Shown here one piece after another: positions 18,241-25,584 of a DNA stretch of 52,233 nt; the stretch's first letter is position 1; the number at the start of each line of letters is the position of its first letter. The notes beneath the pieces were generated by a model. It made no database searches, was not told where the DNA came from, and saw only the letters and a list, made by a program, of their open reading frames with translations. The DNA lies in the NCBI GenBank assembly GCA_022447855.1, contig JAKUTX010000012.1, forward strand, positions 1 through 52,233, given 5' to 3'. A program made the translations under genes and the position numbers. Origin of the DNA: UBA6927 sp022447855 (lineage in GTDB: Bacteria; Chloroflexota; Dehalococcoidia; Lucifugimonadales; UBA6927).

Positions 18241-18287
18241 CACTGTTCATGCTTGGTCATGGTAAAATCTTGTACAGTTAAACAGTG
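18241..18287. repeat. Inverted repeat around the promoter of the sialidase-like gene
   Basis: CACTGTT at 18241-18247 and its exact reverse complement AACAGTG at 18281-18287 flank the extended -10 box at 18260-18268. The arms are 33 bases apart, which fits two half-sites for a dimeric regulator or chance. Inference from pattern only. Confidence 0.3.
18260..18268 (+). promoter_or_regulatory. Extended -10 candidate of the sialidase-like gene
   Basis: TGGTAAAAT: TGn plus TAAAAT (five of six). It ends 45 bases before the ATG at 18314, the same distance as the argJ promoter. A strong AAGGAAGG ribosome-binding site lies between. Confidence 0.45.
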
Positions 18288-18313
18288 CAAATAAATACTG
18301 TCAAGGAAGGCAT

Positions 18314-19426
18314 ATGAAACACGTAATCGTTTATAGAAACAAAGAAAGATATGCCGGTTGGCCGGCAAATTATGGGATCTGGAATTGGGGAGATGAAATC
18401 GTTACCGGATTTACTTTGACTTACCATGATAACCAAGGTGGTTTTCACTACCGAGACAAAGACAAAACCACTGAAACAATACAATCTAGGAGTCTTGATG
18501 GAGGAATGACTTGGACTAATTCACCAGCACCTCTTATCGCGCCTGGAAATATCGGTTTAGCATCAGATGAACACATGAATCTAGATTTAGGTCCAGTTGC
18601 AAATAGAGTCAACGCTCCAAAGCCATTCAATGGTTCAATTGATACTACAGCACCCGATTTCGCACTTTTATGTTCCCGAAACGCTCTAAAAGCTGGGGCA
18701 TCTTCATGGTTTTATATTTCAAAAGATAGATGCCATCATTGGGATGGTCCCTATACACTACCAATGTTCAACCAACTTGGTATTGCAGCCCGAACAGACT
18801 ATTTAACATATGGACCACAAAACCCAAACAAACTTACGTTACTACTTTCATCAACTAAACCAGATGGTGACCAAGGGAGAGTATTTTGTGCTCAATCCAC
18901 AGACGGAGGTCAAAATTTTATTTTCAAATCTTGGTTACGAGAAAACCCAGACGGGCTCGACATCATGCCATCATCCGTAAAACTTGATTCTGGAAGTATT
19001 ATTACTGCAGTTAGGTGCCGTAATACCATTCAAAATCATTGTTGGATAGATCTAATAAGAAGTGATGATGATGGAGCGAACTGGCATTATGTATCTACGG
19101 CAGTCTCTGAAACTGGGATTGCAGGAAATCCCCCAGCAATGCTAAAACTTCCGGACAATAGGATCGCCCTAATGTATGGATATCGATCTTATAATAGCTT
19201 CAACAGTTATTTTAACGACCCTCAATCAGGGATTCACTGTGTGATAAGTGAAGACGAAGGGGAAACATGGAACAGGAAGGTCACACTTCGCGAAGATGCC
19301 GGTAATCAAGACATAGGATACCCAAGAGCTATTGTAAGAAAAGATGGTCAAATCGTCGTTGTATATTACTACAACGACTCCACTGAAGGAGAAAGATATA
19401 TTGCTGCAACTATTTGGAAACCCTAA
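18314..19426 (+). CDS. Sialidase-like (BNR/Asp-box) beta-propeller protein
   Basis: A 370-residue protein with five Asp-box turns (S-x-D-x-G-x-T-W type) at about residues 60-67, 136-143, 195-202, 250-257 and 312-319, which indicates a six-bladed propeller of the exo-alpha-sialidase superfamily. The first blade carries YAGWPANYGIWNWGDE, typical of a subgroup of bacterial sialidase-like proteins of unproven substrate. No signal peptide is visible, so it appears to be cytoplasmic, which is unlike secreted sialidases. The glycan target is unknown; other Asp-box enzymes act on other sugars. It is followed after nine bases by nth on the same strand. Confidence 0.85.
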   Translation: MKHVIVYRNKERYAGWPANYGIWNWGDEIVTGFTLTYHDNQGGFHYRDKDKTTETIQSRSLDGGMTWTNSPAPLIAPGNIGLASDEHMNLDLGPVANRVNAPKPFNGSIDTTAPDFALLCSRNALKAGASSWFYISKDRCHHWDGPYTLPMFNQLGIAARTDYLTYGPQNPNKLTLLLSSTKPDGDQGRVFCAQSTDGGQNFIFKSWLRENPDGLDIMPSSVKLDSGSIITAVRCRNTIQNHCWIDLIRSDDDGANWHYVSTAVSETGIAGNPPAMLKLPDNRIALMYGYRSYNSFNSYFNDPQSGIHCVISEDEGETWNRKVTLREDAGNQDIGYPRAIVRKDGQIVVVYYYNDSTEGERYIAATIWKP

Positions 19427-19435
19427 TAAATAAGC

Positions 19436-20104
19436 ATGCCCAGAAGAAAACATTCCCAACTGTCGGCCACAGAAGTCATGTCATATCTTGAGAAAGATTA
19501 TGGTACTCCAAAATGGGAACTAAGATATGACCCCACATTTGAGTTAATTTACACCATTTTATCCCAACATACTTCAGATATTAATTCGGAACGTGCATTT
19601 AAAAGCTTGGTGCGCAAATTCAAAACTGTTGAAGCCATATCCAACGCTGATGAAAATGAAATTGAAATTGCAATTAGAATGGGTGGACTATCAAAAATTA
19701 AAGCACCAAGGATCAAACAAGTATTGAATCAAATTTATTCAGAATTAAAATCATTCGACCTATGGTTTCTTAAAGAAATGCCCATGAAAGAGGCAAAGGA
19801 ATGGCTAAAAAACCTCCCAGGAATTGGACCTAAAACTGCCGCTATAATACTTTGTTTTTCCTTGGGGATGCCTGCAATGCCAGTAGATACTCATATTTTT
19901 AGGGTTTCAAAAAGATTGGGATTAATTGGAAAAAAAGTGAATGCAGACGCAGCTCACGACATTTTGGAACCTATGGTGGACCCAAGTGATGTGTTCGCAT
20001 TCCACATGCAACTAATACAACATGGTCGAGCAATCTGTAAAGCAATAAATCCTAAATGTTCATCGTGCGTTATAGCAGAAAAATGTCCTAGTTCCAAGAA
20101 TTAG
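19436..20104 (+). CDS. nth: Endonuclease III (DNA glycosylase/AP lyase)
   Basis: Removes oxidised pyrimidines and cuts at abasic sites in base-excision repair. In the 222-residue protein, the helix-hairpin-helix LPGIGPKTA carries the catalytic Lys133 and PVDTH the catalytic Asp151. The 4Fe-4S cluster ligands are Cys201, Cys208, Cys211 and Cys217 with the canonical C-x6-C-x2-C-x5-C spacing. The Lys plus Asp pair marks the bifunctional glycosylase/lyase and separates it from MutY. Converges with the alcohol dehydrogenase gene, ten bases apart. Confidence 0.93.
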   Translation: MPRRKHSQLSATEVMSYLEKDYGTPKWELRYDPTFELIYTILSQHTSDINSERAFKSLVRKFKTVEAISNADENEIEIAIRMGGLSKIKAPRIKQVLNQIYSELKSFDLWFLKEMPMKEAKEWLKNLPGIGPKTAAIILCFSLGMPAMPVDTHIFRVSKRLGLIGKKVNADAAHDILEPMVDPSDVFAFHMQLIQHGRAICKAINPKCSSCVIAEKCPSSKN

Positions 20105-20114
20105 TTTTACCCGA

Positions 20115-21401
20115 TCACCACAATTTCATTGAGTCCATAAGAATTTGGTGAATATCATCACTATTAACTAATCTTGGAGACAAGTCTACAACACGCTTCT
20201 GAGGAAGAGTCCCATTCACTAAGGAATACAAATCAGATTCTGTATATCCAACTGCTTCAAGACCATTTGGAACTCCTATTTGACGAATAATATTTATTAT
20301 TGATTGCGCCAATGCTTCTCCAGCATCTTCATATGACAATCCTTCAGTATCAAAACCCATAGCAGATGCAGCTTCCAAATGTCTTTGTGGATCAGCAAGT
20401 GCTGTATATCGAAAGACCGCAGGAGCAGTTAAAATTACAGAAATTCCGTGAGGAATTAAAGGAGAATCCTCAGGATAACCATCCACAATGAAATCTTTAA
20501 CCATCCCTGAAATTGGATATGACATACCATGCGGTAAATGACATCCTGCATTTCCAAATCCAATCCCTGCAAAAGTAGCAGCGAGAATCATTTGTGTACG
20601 TGCATGATGATTTAAAGGATTTTGCACTGCCTCAACAATATTTTTACCAACCATTTCAACAGCCTTAATTGACCATACATCACTAATAGGATTTGAACCT
20701 TGATATGTTGGTCTCATATCAATTGTGTCGGGTGAATGCCTTTGTTGGTATGGCAAAGCAGTATAAGATTCCAATCCATGGCAAAGAACATCCAATCCAC
20801 TCGAAGCCACAACCATTCCAGGTAGTGTTTTTGTATGCAAAGGATCTACTAAACCCATCACAGGCCTAAGAGCACGACTAGAAATCCCTGTTTTGGCTTT
20901 CATTTCCAAAAAGTCAAATATTGAAACACCTGTAGTTTCACTACCAGTTCCTGAAGTAGTAGGAATTGCAAATAATGGTTTTAAAGGACCAGGTACTGGA
21001 ACGGCTTTTCCAATAGGAGCATTCACATATTCCAAAAAATCAGCAGGATATGTAGCATACAAGTTTGCTGCTTTAGCAGTATCAATACTTGAGCCTCCTC
21101 CTACAGCAACATACCCATCAAATTTTCCGTCAATAGCAAATCGTATGGCTTCTTTAAACGATTCGTCAGTTGGTTCTACTCTGACTTTGTCAAAAACTTT
21201 TACTTTAATTGACTCTTTTTGAATCGACAATATCGCCTGATCTACTGATTGATGTTTTGACATGACTGGATCAGTAACTAACATGACATTAGTTACCCCC
21301 AACCGAGTCAATTCAAAACCTAACTCTTGAGTAACGCCAGGTCCAAATTTCACACTGGAAGTGTCCATTGTAACTATAGTTTCATTTTTCCCTTCAAGCA
21401 T
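20115..21401 (-). CDS. Iron-containing alcohol dehydrogenase, hydroxyacid-oxoacid transhydrogenase (HOT/ADHFE1-like)
   Basis: Family III alcohol dehydrogenase of 428 residues. Long stretches match the animal mitochondrial hydroxyacid-oxoacid transhydrogenase as I remember it: RVEPTDESF, YVAVGGGSSIDTAKAANL, FLEYVNAPIGK, PTTSGTGSETTGV, GLVDPLHT, RPTYQGSNPISD and GIGFGNAGCHLPHGMSYPISG. HOT oxidises 4-hydroxybutyrate using 2-oxoglutarate as acceptor and gives succinate semialdehyde and D-2-hydroxyglutarate. Metal-binding histidines are in the CHGLES, PHGMSYP and PHGISV segments. I place the start at 21401 because AAGGTGG precedes that ATG; a longer reading up to 21476 adds 25 residues without a good site. 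Divergent from argC. Confidence 0.88.
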   Translation of the reverse strand: MLEGKNETIVTMDTSSVKFGPGVTQELGFELTRLGVTNVMLVTDPVMSKHQSVDQAILSIQKESIKVKVFDKVRVEPTDESFKEAIRFAIDGKFDGYVAVGGGSSIDTAKAANLYATYPADFLEYVNAPIGKAVPVPGPLKPLFAIPTTSGTGSETTGVSIFDFLEMKAKTGISSRALRPVMGLVDPLHTKTLPGMVVASSGLDVLCHGLESYTALPYQQRHSPDTIDMRPTYQGSNPISDVWSIKAVEMVGKNIVEAVQNPLNHHARTQMILAATFAGIGFGNAGCHLPHGMSYPISGMVKDFIVDGYPEDSPLIPHGISVILTAPAVFRYTALADPQRHLEAASAMGFDTEGLSYEDAGEALAQSIINIIRQIGVPNGLEAVGYTESDLYSLVNGTLPQKRVVDLSPRLVNSDDIHQILMDSMKLW

Positions 21402-21486
21402 AAAACCACCTTTCCAACATATTGATACTTTAAGTCTATTGATAGGAAATCTCTTCGTCAATCCAATCTTAATCACTCAAAATATC

Positions 21487-21515
21487 TTGTCGAAGTTTTT
21501 TACGAAGATTATACT
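21487..21515 (+). promoter_or_regulatory. Promoter of argC
   Basis: TTGTCG (21487-21492, four of six) and TATACT (21510-21515, five of six) are 17 bases apart. The predicted transcript begins near 21522, immediately before the AGGAG ribosome-binding site at 21527-21531, so the 5' leader would be only about 16 bases. Confidence 0.5.
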
Positions 21516-21537
21516 TATATACTAATAGGAGAAAATA

Positions 21538-22575
21538 ATGAAAGTAGGAATAATCAACGTTACTGGATATGCTGGGGCTGAAACAGCACGTATCATTCAA
21601 CAGCATCCAGAATTCGAAATTACTTCAATTACAGGACGAAGTGCTGCTGGAAAACAACTTGGGGAAATCTTCCCGCACTTAGAATCAGTGAACCTAAGAA
21701 TAACTGAAGAAATCGATGGGAGTCCTGACTTGATCATTTCTGCACTCCCACATGCCGCAAGTGCTCAAAGTATTGAACCATTCATAAGTGGTGGTTTTAA
21801 AACTTTGGATCTTAGCGCAGATTTCAGATTAAAAGACATTCCAACATATGAAGAATGGTACAAAGTTGAACACCCTAATCCAAATCTTATTAATCAATCA
21901 GTGTATGGCCTACCTGAATTACATCTAAAAGAAATTTCAGCTAGTAATTTAATTGCAGTCCCTGGCTGTTATCCAACCTCCAGTATTTTAGGTTTGGCGC
22001 CAGCAGTTGAATCTGGAATCATTACTTCAGACATAATAATTGATGCTAAATCAGGTGTTTCAGGCGGAGGTAGAAGTTTGTCCTTATCAAATCACTACTC
22101 TGAAGTAAATGAAAATGTCATGGCATATTCGTTAGATGGTCACCGTCATTTACCTGAAATTTCTCAAGAATTAAATCAACTACAAGAGAAACAAAGTAAA
22201 CCTCTAAATATTACTTTTCTAACACACCTGGTACCAATGACTCGTGGAATAATGTCTTCATGTTATGTCCCATTAAAAGAAACAATCTCTGGCAAAAAAG
22301 ATATTAAAAAAATCGTGAATGAAATATACCAAGATTTCTACTCAAATTCCCCTTTCACCAAAATCGTTGAATCTCCACCTATGACTAAACAGACTCTTGG
22401 AAGTAACATATGTCTGGTATATCCAACTGTTGACTTACGCACTAACCGCCTAATAGTGATAAGCTGTATTGATAACCTCATAAAAGGAACTGCTGGTCAA
22501 GCTGTACAAAGTATGAATATAATGTGTGGGTTTGAAGAGACAACAGGCTTAACAAACCTAGCTATATATCCATAA
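21538..22575 (+). CDS. argC: N-acetyl-gamma-glutamyl-phosphate reductase
   Basis: NADPH-dependent reduction of acetylglutamyl phosphate, the step between argB and argD. The 345-residue protein begins with the Rossmann motif NVTGYAGAE (GxxGxxG region with a Thr-Gly variant) and has the catalytic Cys144 in VPGCYPTS, followed by the conserved AKSGVSGGGR and FLTHLVPMTRGI. It is separated by 19 kb from the argJBDGH operon but has its own promoter. The tRNA-Glu gene follows 18 bases after its stop and may be read through from it. AGGAG precedes the ATG. Confidence 0.95.
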   Translation: MKVGIINVTGYAGAETARIIQQHPEFEITSITGRSAAGKQLGEIFPHLESVNLRITEEIDGSPDLIISALPHAASAQSIEPFISGGFKTLDLSADFRLKDIPTYEEWYKVEHPNPNLINQSVYGLPELHLKEISASNLIAVPGCYPTSSILGLAPAVESGIITSDIIIDAKSGVSGGGRSLSLSNHYSEVNENVMAYSLDGHRHLPEISQELNQLQEKQSKPLNITFLTHLVPMTRGIMSSCYVPLKETISGKKDIKKIVNEIYQDFYSNSPFTKIVESPPMTKQTLGSNICLVYPTVDLRTNRLIVISCIDNLIKGTAGQAVQSMNIMCGFEETTGLTNLAIYP

Positions 22576-22593
22576 CTTGCATAAATAAATTGT

Positions 22594-22666
22594 GGCCCCA
22601 TCGTCTAGAGGCCTAGGACAACGCCCTTTCAAGGCGTAAACACGGATTCGAATTCCGTTGGGGCCA
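22594..22666 (+). tRNA. tRNA-Glu (anticodon UUC)
   Basis: A full cloverleaf can be folded. The acceptor stem is GGCCCCA (22594-22600) with TGGGGCC (22659-22665) and discriminator A22666. The anticodon stem ACGCC/GGCGT encloses the loop CTTTCAA with anticodon TTC at 22628-22630. The T arm is CGGATTCGAATTCCG, with the TTCGAAT core. The D arm is TCGTCTAGAGGCCTAGGA. CCA is not encoded (ACTCC follows), so it must be added by nucleotidyltransferase. It lies directly downstream of argC. Confidence 0.96.
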
Positions 22667-22688
22667 CTCCCATAGTTGCAATTCCAAT

Positions 22689-22717
22689 TTGACAATATTA
22701 TTGTCGAAATTTATTAT
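22689..22717 (+). promoter_or_regulatory. Near-consensus sigma-70 promoter of the phytanoyl-CoA dioxygenase gene
   Basis: TTGACA (22689-22694, six of six) and TATTAT (22712-22717, five of six) are exactly 17 bases apart. The predicted start is near 22724, 32 bases before the ATG. It is the best complete promoter I see in the window. Confidence 0.65.
22691..22705. promoter_or_regulatory. Perfect palindrome overlapping the -35 box, operator candidate
   Basis: GACAATA and TATTGTC, separated by a single T, form a perfect 7+7 inverted repeat. It covers the last four bases of the -35 box and the start of the spacer, where a bound repressor would block RNA polymerase. No matching regulator gene is adjacent. 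Confidence 0.45.
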
Positions 22718-22755
22718 TCAAAGCATATCTAGAATTTATGTTTTGAGGCATTGTA

Positions 22756-23556
22756 ATGGTAGAAACAGCTAAACTAATCAAGAAGCCAGATCTAGAAAGT
22801 CGAATCCAAGCAATAAAAGAAGATGGATTCACATATTTCCCAGGATCTCTAACTCCAAAAGAAGTAACTGAACTTAAAAATGCAATGGATGAAATGGTCC
22901 CAGTAGAAGAAAGTTTCAACCGGAACTATACTGCTAAAAGAGAAGGCTTTATAAATAGACACATAAATAATGCTTTCAACCATAATCCGATTTTCTTAAA
23001 ATTCCTTGATAGGCCTGATGTGATTGAACTAGCTGAAGCACTTCATGGAAAAGATTGTCATATCATCGGAATGACTGCTTGGGTGACAGGACCTGGCCGA
23101 CCCGATCAACAACTTCATTGTGATTGGCTACCTGTACAATTACCTGAAGATGTCCTCTCGGATCCTCGAGTCGATCTGCCTGTTTGGGTCACTACTACAC
23201 ATTATTATCTTAATGATCTCTATGAAGATTTGGGGCCAACAAAGTTTATCCCCGGATCTCACAAATCTGGTCGCACTCCTAACGGGGACACAGAATGGAA
23301 TGGAATCGGTGAACAAAGCATTATGTGTAATGCTGGAGACGCACTAACTTTTCGTTGCGAGGTATGGCATAGGGGTACATCTAACAAGAGTGATGAAACA
23401 AGATATTTGCTGCAAGTTCACTACGCAAATAGAATGATCACTCAAAAATTCCCACCATATTTAAATAAATTTCAGTTCAATTCAGCTATTCTTGCTCAAT
23501 GTAACGAAAGACAACTAAGGTTGTTAGGTGATCACAAAGGAAGCAACTACGATTAA
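22756..23556 (+). CDS. Phytanoyl-CoA dioxygenase family protein
   Basis: Fe(II)/2-oxoglutarate-dependent oxygenase of 266 residues. The metal triad is visible as His121 and Asp123 (LHCDW) and His205 (EVWHRGT), and Arg216 (RYLLQVHY) is placed to bind the 2-oxoglutarate carboxylate. Many members hydroxylate small molecules other than phytanoyl-CoA, so the substrate is open. It is the only gene between the tRNA and a convergent enolase-superfamily gene and has its own strong promoter with a palindrome. GAGG precedes the ATG by eight bases. Confidence 0.88.
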   Translation: MVETAKLIKKPDLESRIQAIKEDGFTYFPGSLTPKEVTELKNAMDEMVPVEESFNRNYTAKREGFINRHINNAFNHNPIFLKFLDRPDVIELAEALHGKDCHIIGMTAWVTGPGRPDQQLHCDWLPVQLPEDVLSDPRVDLPVWVTTTHYYLNDLYEDLGPTKFIPGSHKSGRTPNGDTEWNGIGEQSIMCNAGDALTFRCEVWHRGTSNKSDETRYLLQVHYANRMITQKFPPYLNKFQFNSAILAQCNERQLRLLGDHKGSNYD

Positions 23557-23586
23557 AAAAAGTCCCATAACTACCAGTAAAAACTT

Positions 23587-24702
23587 TTAACTCACAGTAG
23601 CTGACAATTCTTTTTTAACCAAGTCCCAATCAATTTCATACCCAAGTCCTGGTTTGTCTGGTGCGTGAACAAAACCTTCCGAGTCCACTTGAATATCTTC
23701 TACCAAACCAAACTGATTGGCACCAGTACAAGGGAAAACTTCATAAAATTCACAATTAGGAACTGCCATCGTTACATGAAGATTAGCAACATTGTTTAGA
23801 GAATTGCCACCATGGTGAATCTCACAATTCATATTGAATCCTTCAGCAAGATTACACAGTCTCACTAGTGGTGTAATCCCGCCTGTCACAGCAACATCAC
23901 CTCTTAAAAAGTGAGTGGCATTTTGAGTAATCCATGTAGCCATTCCATAGAATCTTCCTGGAGCAAATTCTGTAGACATTATAGGAATATCAAGTTTAGA
24001 AGTTAATTTAACATAATTATATATGTCCTCTTCAACAAGGGGATCTTCGTACCAATAAAACCCTAAACTTTCTATAGCTCTACCTACCCTCAATGCGTTC
24101 TCATATCTATACGCCCACATGGAATCTAACATCAATTTCATATCATCACCGACTGCATCTCTTACTGCTTCAGAGATCTCAATATCATAAGATGGATCTC
24201 CATGTGGATGTATTTTATGAGCTTGCCATCCTAAATTCTTGAAATGCAGCGCTTCTTCAGCATATTCTTCTTTAGTAGGATGAAAAGCGGTACTAGAATA
24301 TGCTGGGACCTTATCTTTACAAGTTCCTAGTAGTCTATGAATTGGCAAATTAGCTTTTTTACCATTGATATCCCATAAACAAATGTCAATCGCTCCAATA
24401 ACATAAGTTGAAACCGACCGATTTTGTTTCCACATTTCCCACCAAATTTTCCCAATATCTTGAGGGTCTCGACCCATAATTATTGGTTTAATAAACTGAA
24501 TTAATCCCTTTACAAAGTGATCAGCACCCATTCTAGAATTCCCCAAAAATGCATGCCCATTAATACCCTCATCAGTCGAAACTGTGACAATACCCAATTG
24601 ACTCATAGCCCTAGCCTTAAATGTAACCCCCGAATCCACACCAGTTCCCCATGGTTCAGATTTCCAATTGAACAATTCTACTTTTACATCAGTGATTTTC
24701 AT
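23587..24702 (-). CDS. Mandelate racemase/muconate lactonizing enzyme family (enolase superfamily)
   Basis: Acid-sugar dehydratase or racemase-type enzyme. From the ATG at 24702 it has 371 residues, with AAGGA seven bases upstream; a TTG five codons earlier is possible but has no better site. The Mg ligands are Asp193 (MLDSM), Glu219 (YEDPL) and Glu245 (STEFAPG). Candidate acid/base residues are Lys163 and His165 (KIH) on one face and the Asp269/His296 pair (GDVAV and EIHHGG) on the other, the mandelate racemase pattern. The substrate cannot be assigned. It lies 36 bases after thiS on the same strand, so it is probably transcribed with the thiamin genes. Confidence 0.9.
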   Translation of the reverse strand: MKITDVKVELFNWKSEPWGTGVDSGVTFKARAMSQLGIVTVSTDEGINGHAFLGNSRMGADHFVKGLIQFIKPIIMGRDPQDIGKIWWEMWKQNRSVSTYVIGAIDICLWDINGKKANLPIHRLLGTCKDKVPAYSSTAFHPTKEEYAEEALHFKNLGWQAHKIHPHGDPSYDIEISEAVRDAVGDDMKLMLDSMWAYRYENALRVGRAIESLGFYWYEDPLVEEDIYNYVKLTSKLDIPIMSTEFAPGRFYGMATWITQNATHFLRGDVAVTGGITPLVRLCNLAEGFNMNCEIHHGGNSLNNVANLHVTMAVPNCEFYEVFPCTGANQFGLVEDIQVDSEGFVHAPDKPGLGYEIDWDLVKKELSATVS

Positions 24703-24738
24703 AATTAATCCTTTCAATACTCCAATCTTATATATGCA

Positions 24739-24942
24739 TCACCCTCCACCCACTGCACGAACAATTTCAATCCTGTCAAGATCTTTCAGAATTACTGTAT
24801 TATATGCTTCGCGGCGCAATACTTCTCCATTATATGCCACAGCAATATAATCGGAATTTATCGACAAAGATTCAATATAATCCATCAATGTAATTGAATC
24901 TTCTAAAAAAATTTTCCCACCATTAATTGTTACTTCAATCAT
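24739..24942 (-). CDS. thiS: Sulfur carrier protein ThiS
   Basis: A 67-residue ubiquitin-fold protein that carries sulfur as a C-terminal thiocarboxylate for thiazole formation by ThiG. The fold is evident from VTINGGKIFLEDS, the conserved NGEVL-type turn (YNGEVLRRE), DRIEIVRAVGGG and the essential Gly-Gly end. It follows the TenI/ThiE-family gene by 11 bases. No ThiF-type adenylating enzyme is in the window. Confidence 0.92.
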   Translation of the reverse strand: MIEVTINGGKIFLEDSITLMDYIESLSINSDYIAVAYNGEVLRREAYNTVILKDLDRIEIVRAVGGG

Positions 24943-24953
24943 TTCAATCCAAA

Positions 24954-25580
24954 CTAATTATTTAACAGACGATGAAAATTTCTGGCTACCTTTTCAGGGT
25001 CCTTACTATTACTAAACGACCTAATCATTGCTACCCCATTTGCTCCAGATTTGATGCACTCACCAACATTGTCCTCAGTAATACCACCTATTGCGATGAT
25101 TGGAATATCTATCTTGTCCTTAAGAGAAGTAAGGAAATGTAACCCATTAGGTTCAACATCTTTATGAGTCTCAGATTTAAAAACAGTTCCACCTAATAAA
25201 AAATCCGCTCCTTCATTTTGAGATTGAATGGCCGATTCTAAAGAATGGATTGAACGTCCAATCATTAATCTGTCACCCCAAATCTTACGCGTATCCTGAA
25301 CAGAAAAACTTGATTCTTTAAGCTGAACACCATCAGCATCAGATGCAATTGCAATATCAACCCTATCATTTACAAAAAATAATGCTTTATCTAGTGTAAT
25401 CGACCGAATTTGAAGCGCTAAATAATACAATTCTGATGAAGACTTTTTACTGTTTCGCAAATGGACCATATTAACTCCGCCTCGGACAGATTTGGAAATT
25501 CGGTCCAATAAACCCTGATCACTCTCACACGAAGAATCATCAGTAATCATACATATGGAGGGCAAATGTATTCGCCCCAT
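24954..25580 (-). CDS. tenI: Thiamine phosphate synthase/TenI family protein
   Basis: A 208-residue TIM barrel of the ThiE/TenI family. ThiE couples hydroxymethylpyrimidine diphosphate to thiazole phosphate; TenI aromatises the thiazole product of ThiG. Details favour TenI: MITDDSS at the start, VQLKESSFS instead of the ThiE HLGQ-D segment, GRSIHSLE, and GGTVFKSETHK, with the TVF-x4-HK pattern of many TenI proteins in place of the ThiE pyrophosphate-binding T-x-TK. The IAIGGIT segment is shared by both. It lies between thiG and thiS, the position of a thiazole-branch enzyme. Automatic annotation would probably call it thiE; I give TenI moderate confidence and the family high confidence. Confidence 0.85.
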   Translation of the reverse strand: MGRIHLPSICMITDDSSCESDQGLLDRISKSVRGGVNMVHLRNSKKSSSELYYLALQIRSITLDKALFFVNDRVDIAIASDADGVQLKESSFSVQDTRKIWGDRLMIGRSIHSLESAIQSQNEGADFLLGGTVFKSETHKDVEPNGLHFLTSLKDKIDIPIIAIGGITEDNVGECIKSGANGVAMIRSFSNSKDPEKVARNFHRLLNN

Positions 25581-25584
25581 AACA

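Noticed and set aside
21402..21476. 25-residue N-terminal extension of the transhydrogenase as a targeting peptide
   Set aside because: The extension is basic and could look like a signal, but a good ribosome-binding site marks the internal ATG at 21401 as the start.
22667..22688. Encoded CCA or a second tRNA after tRNA-Glu
   Set aside because: The sequence after the discriminator is CTCCCATAG, without CCA and without another cloverleaf.
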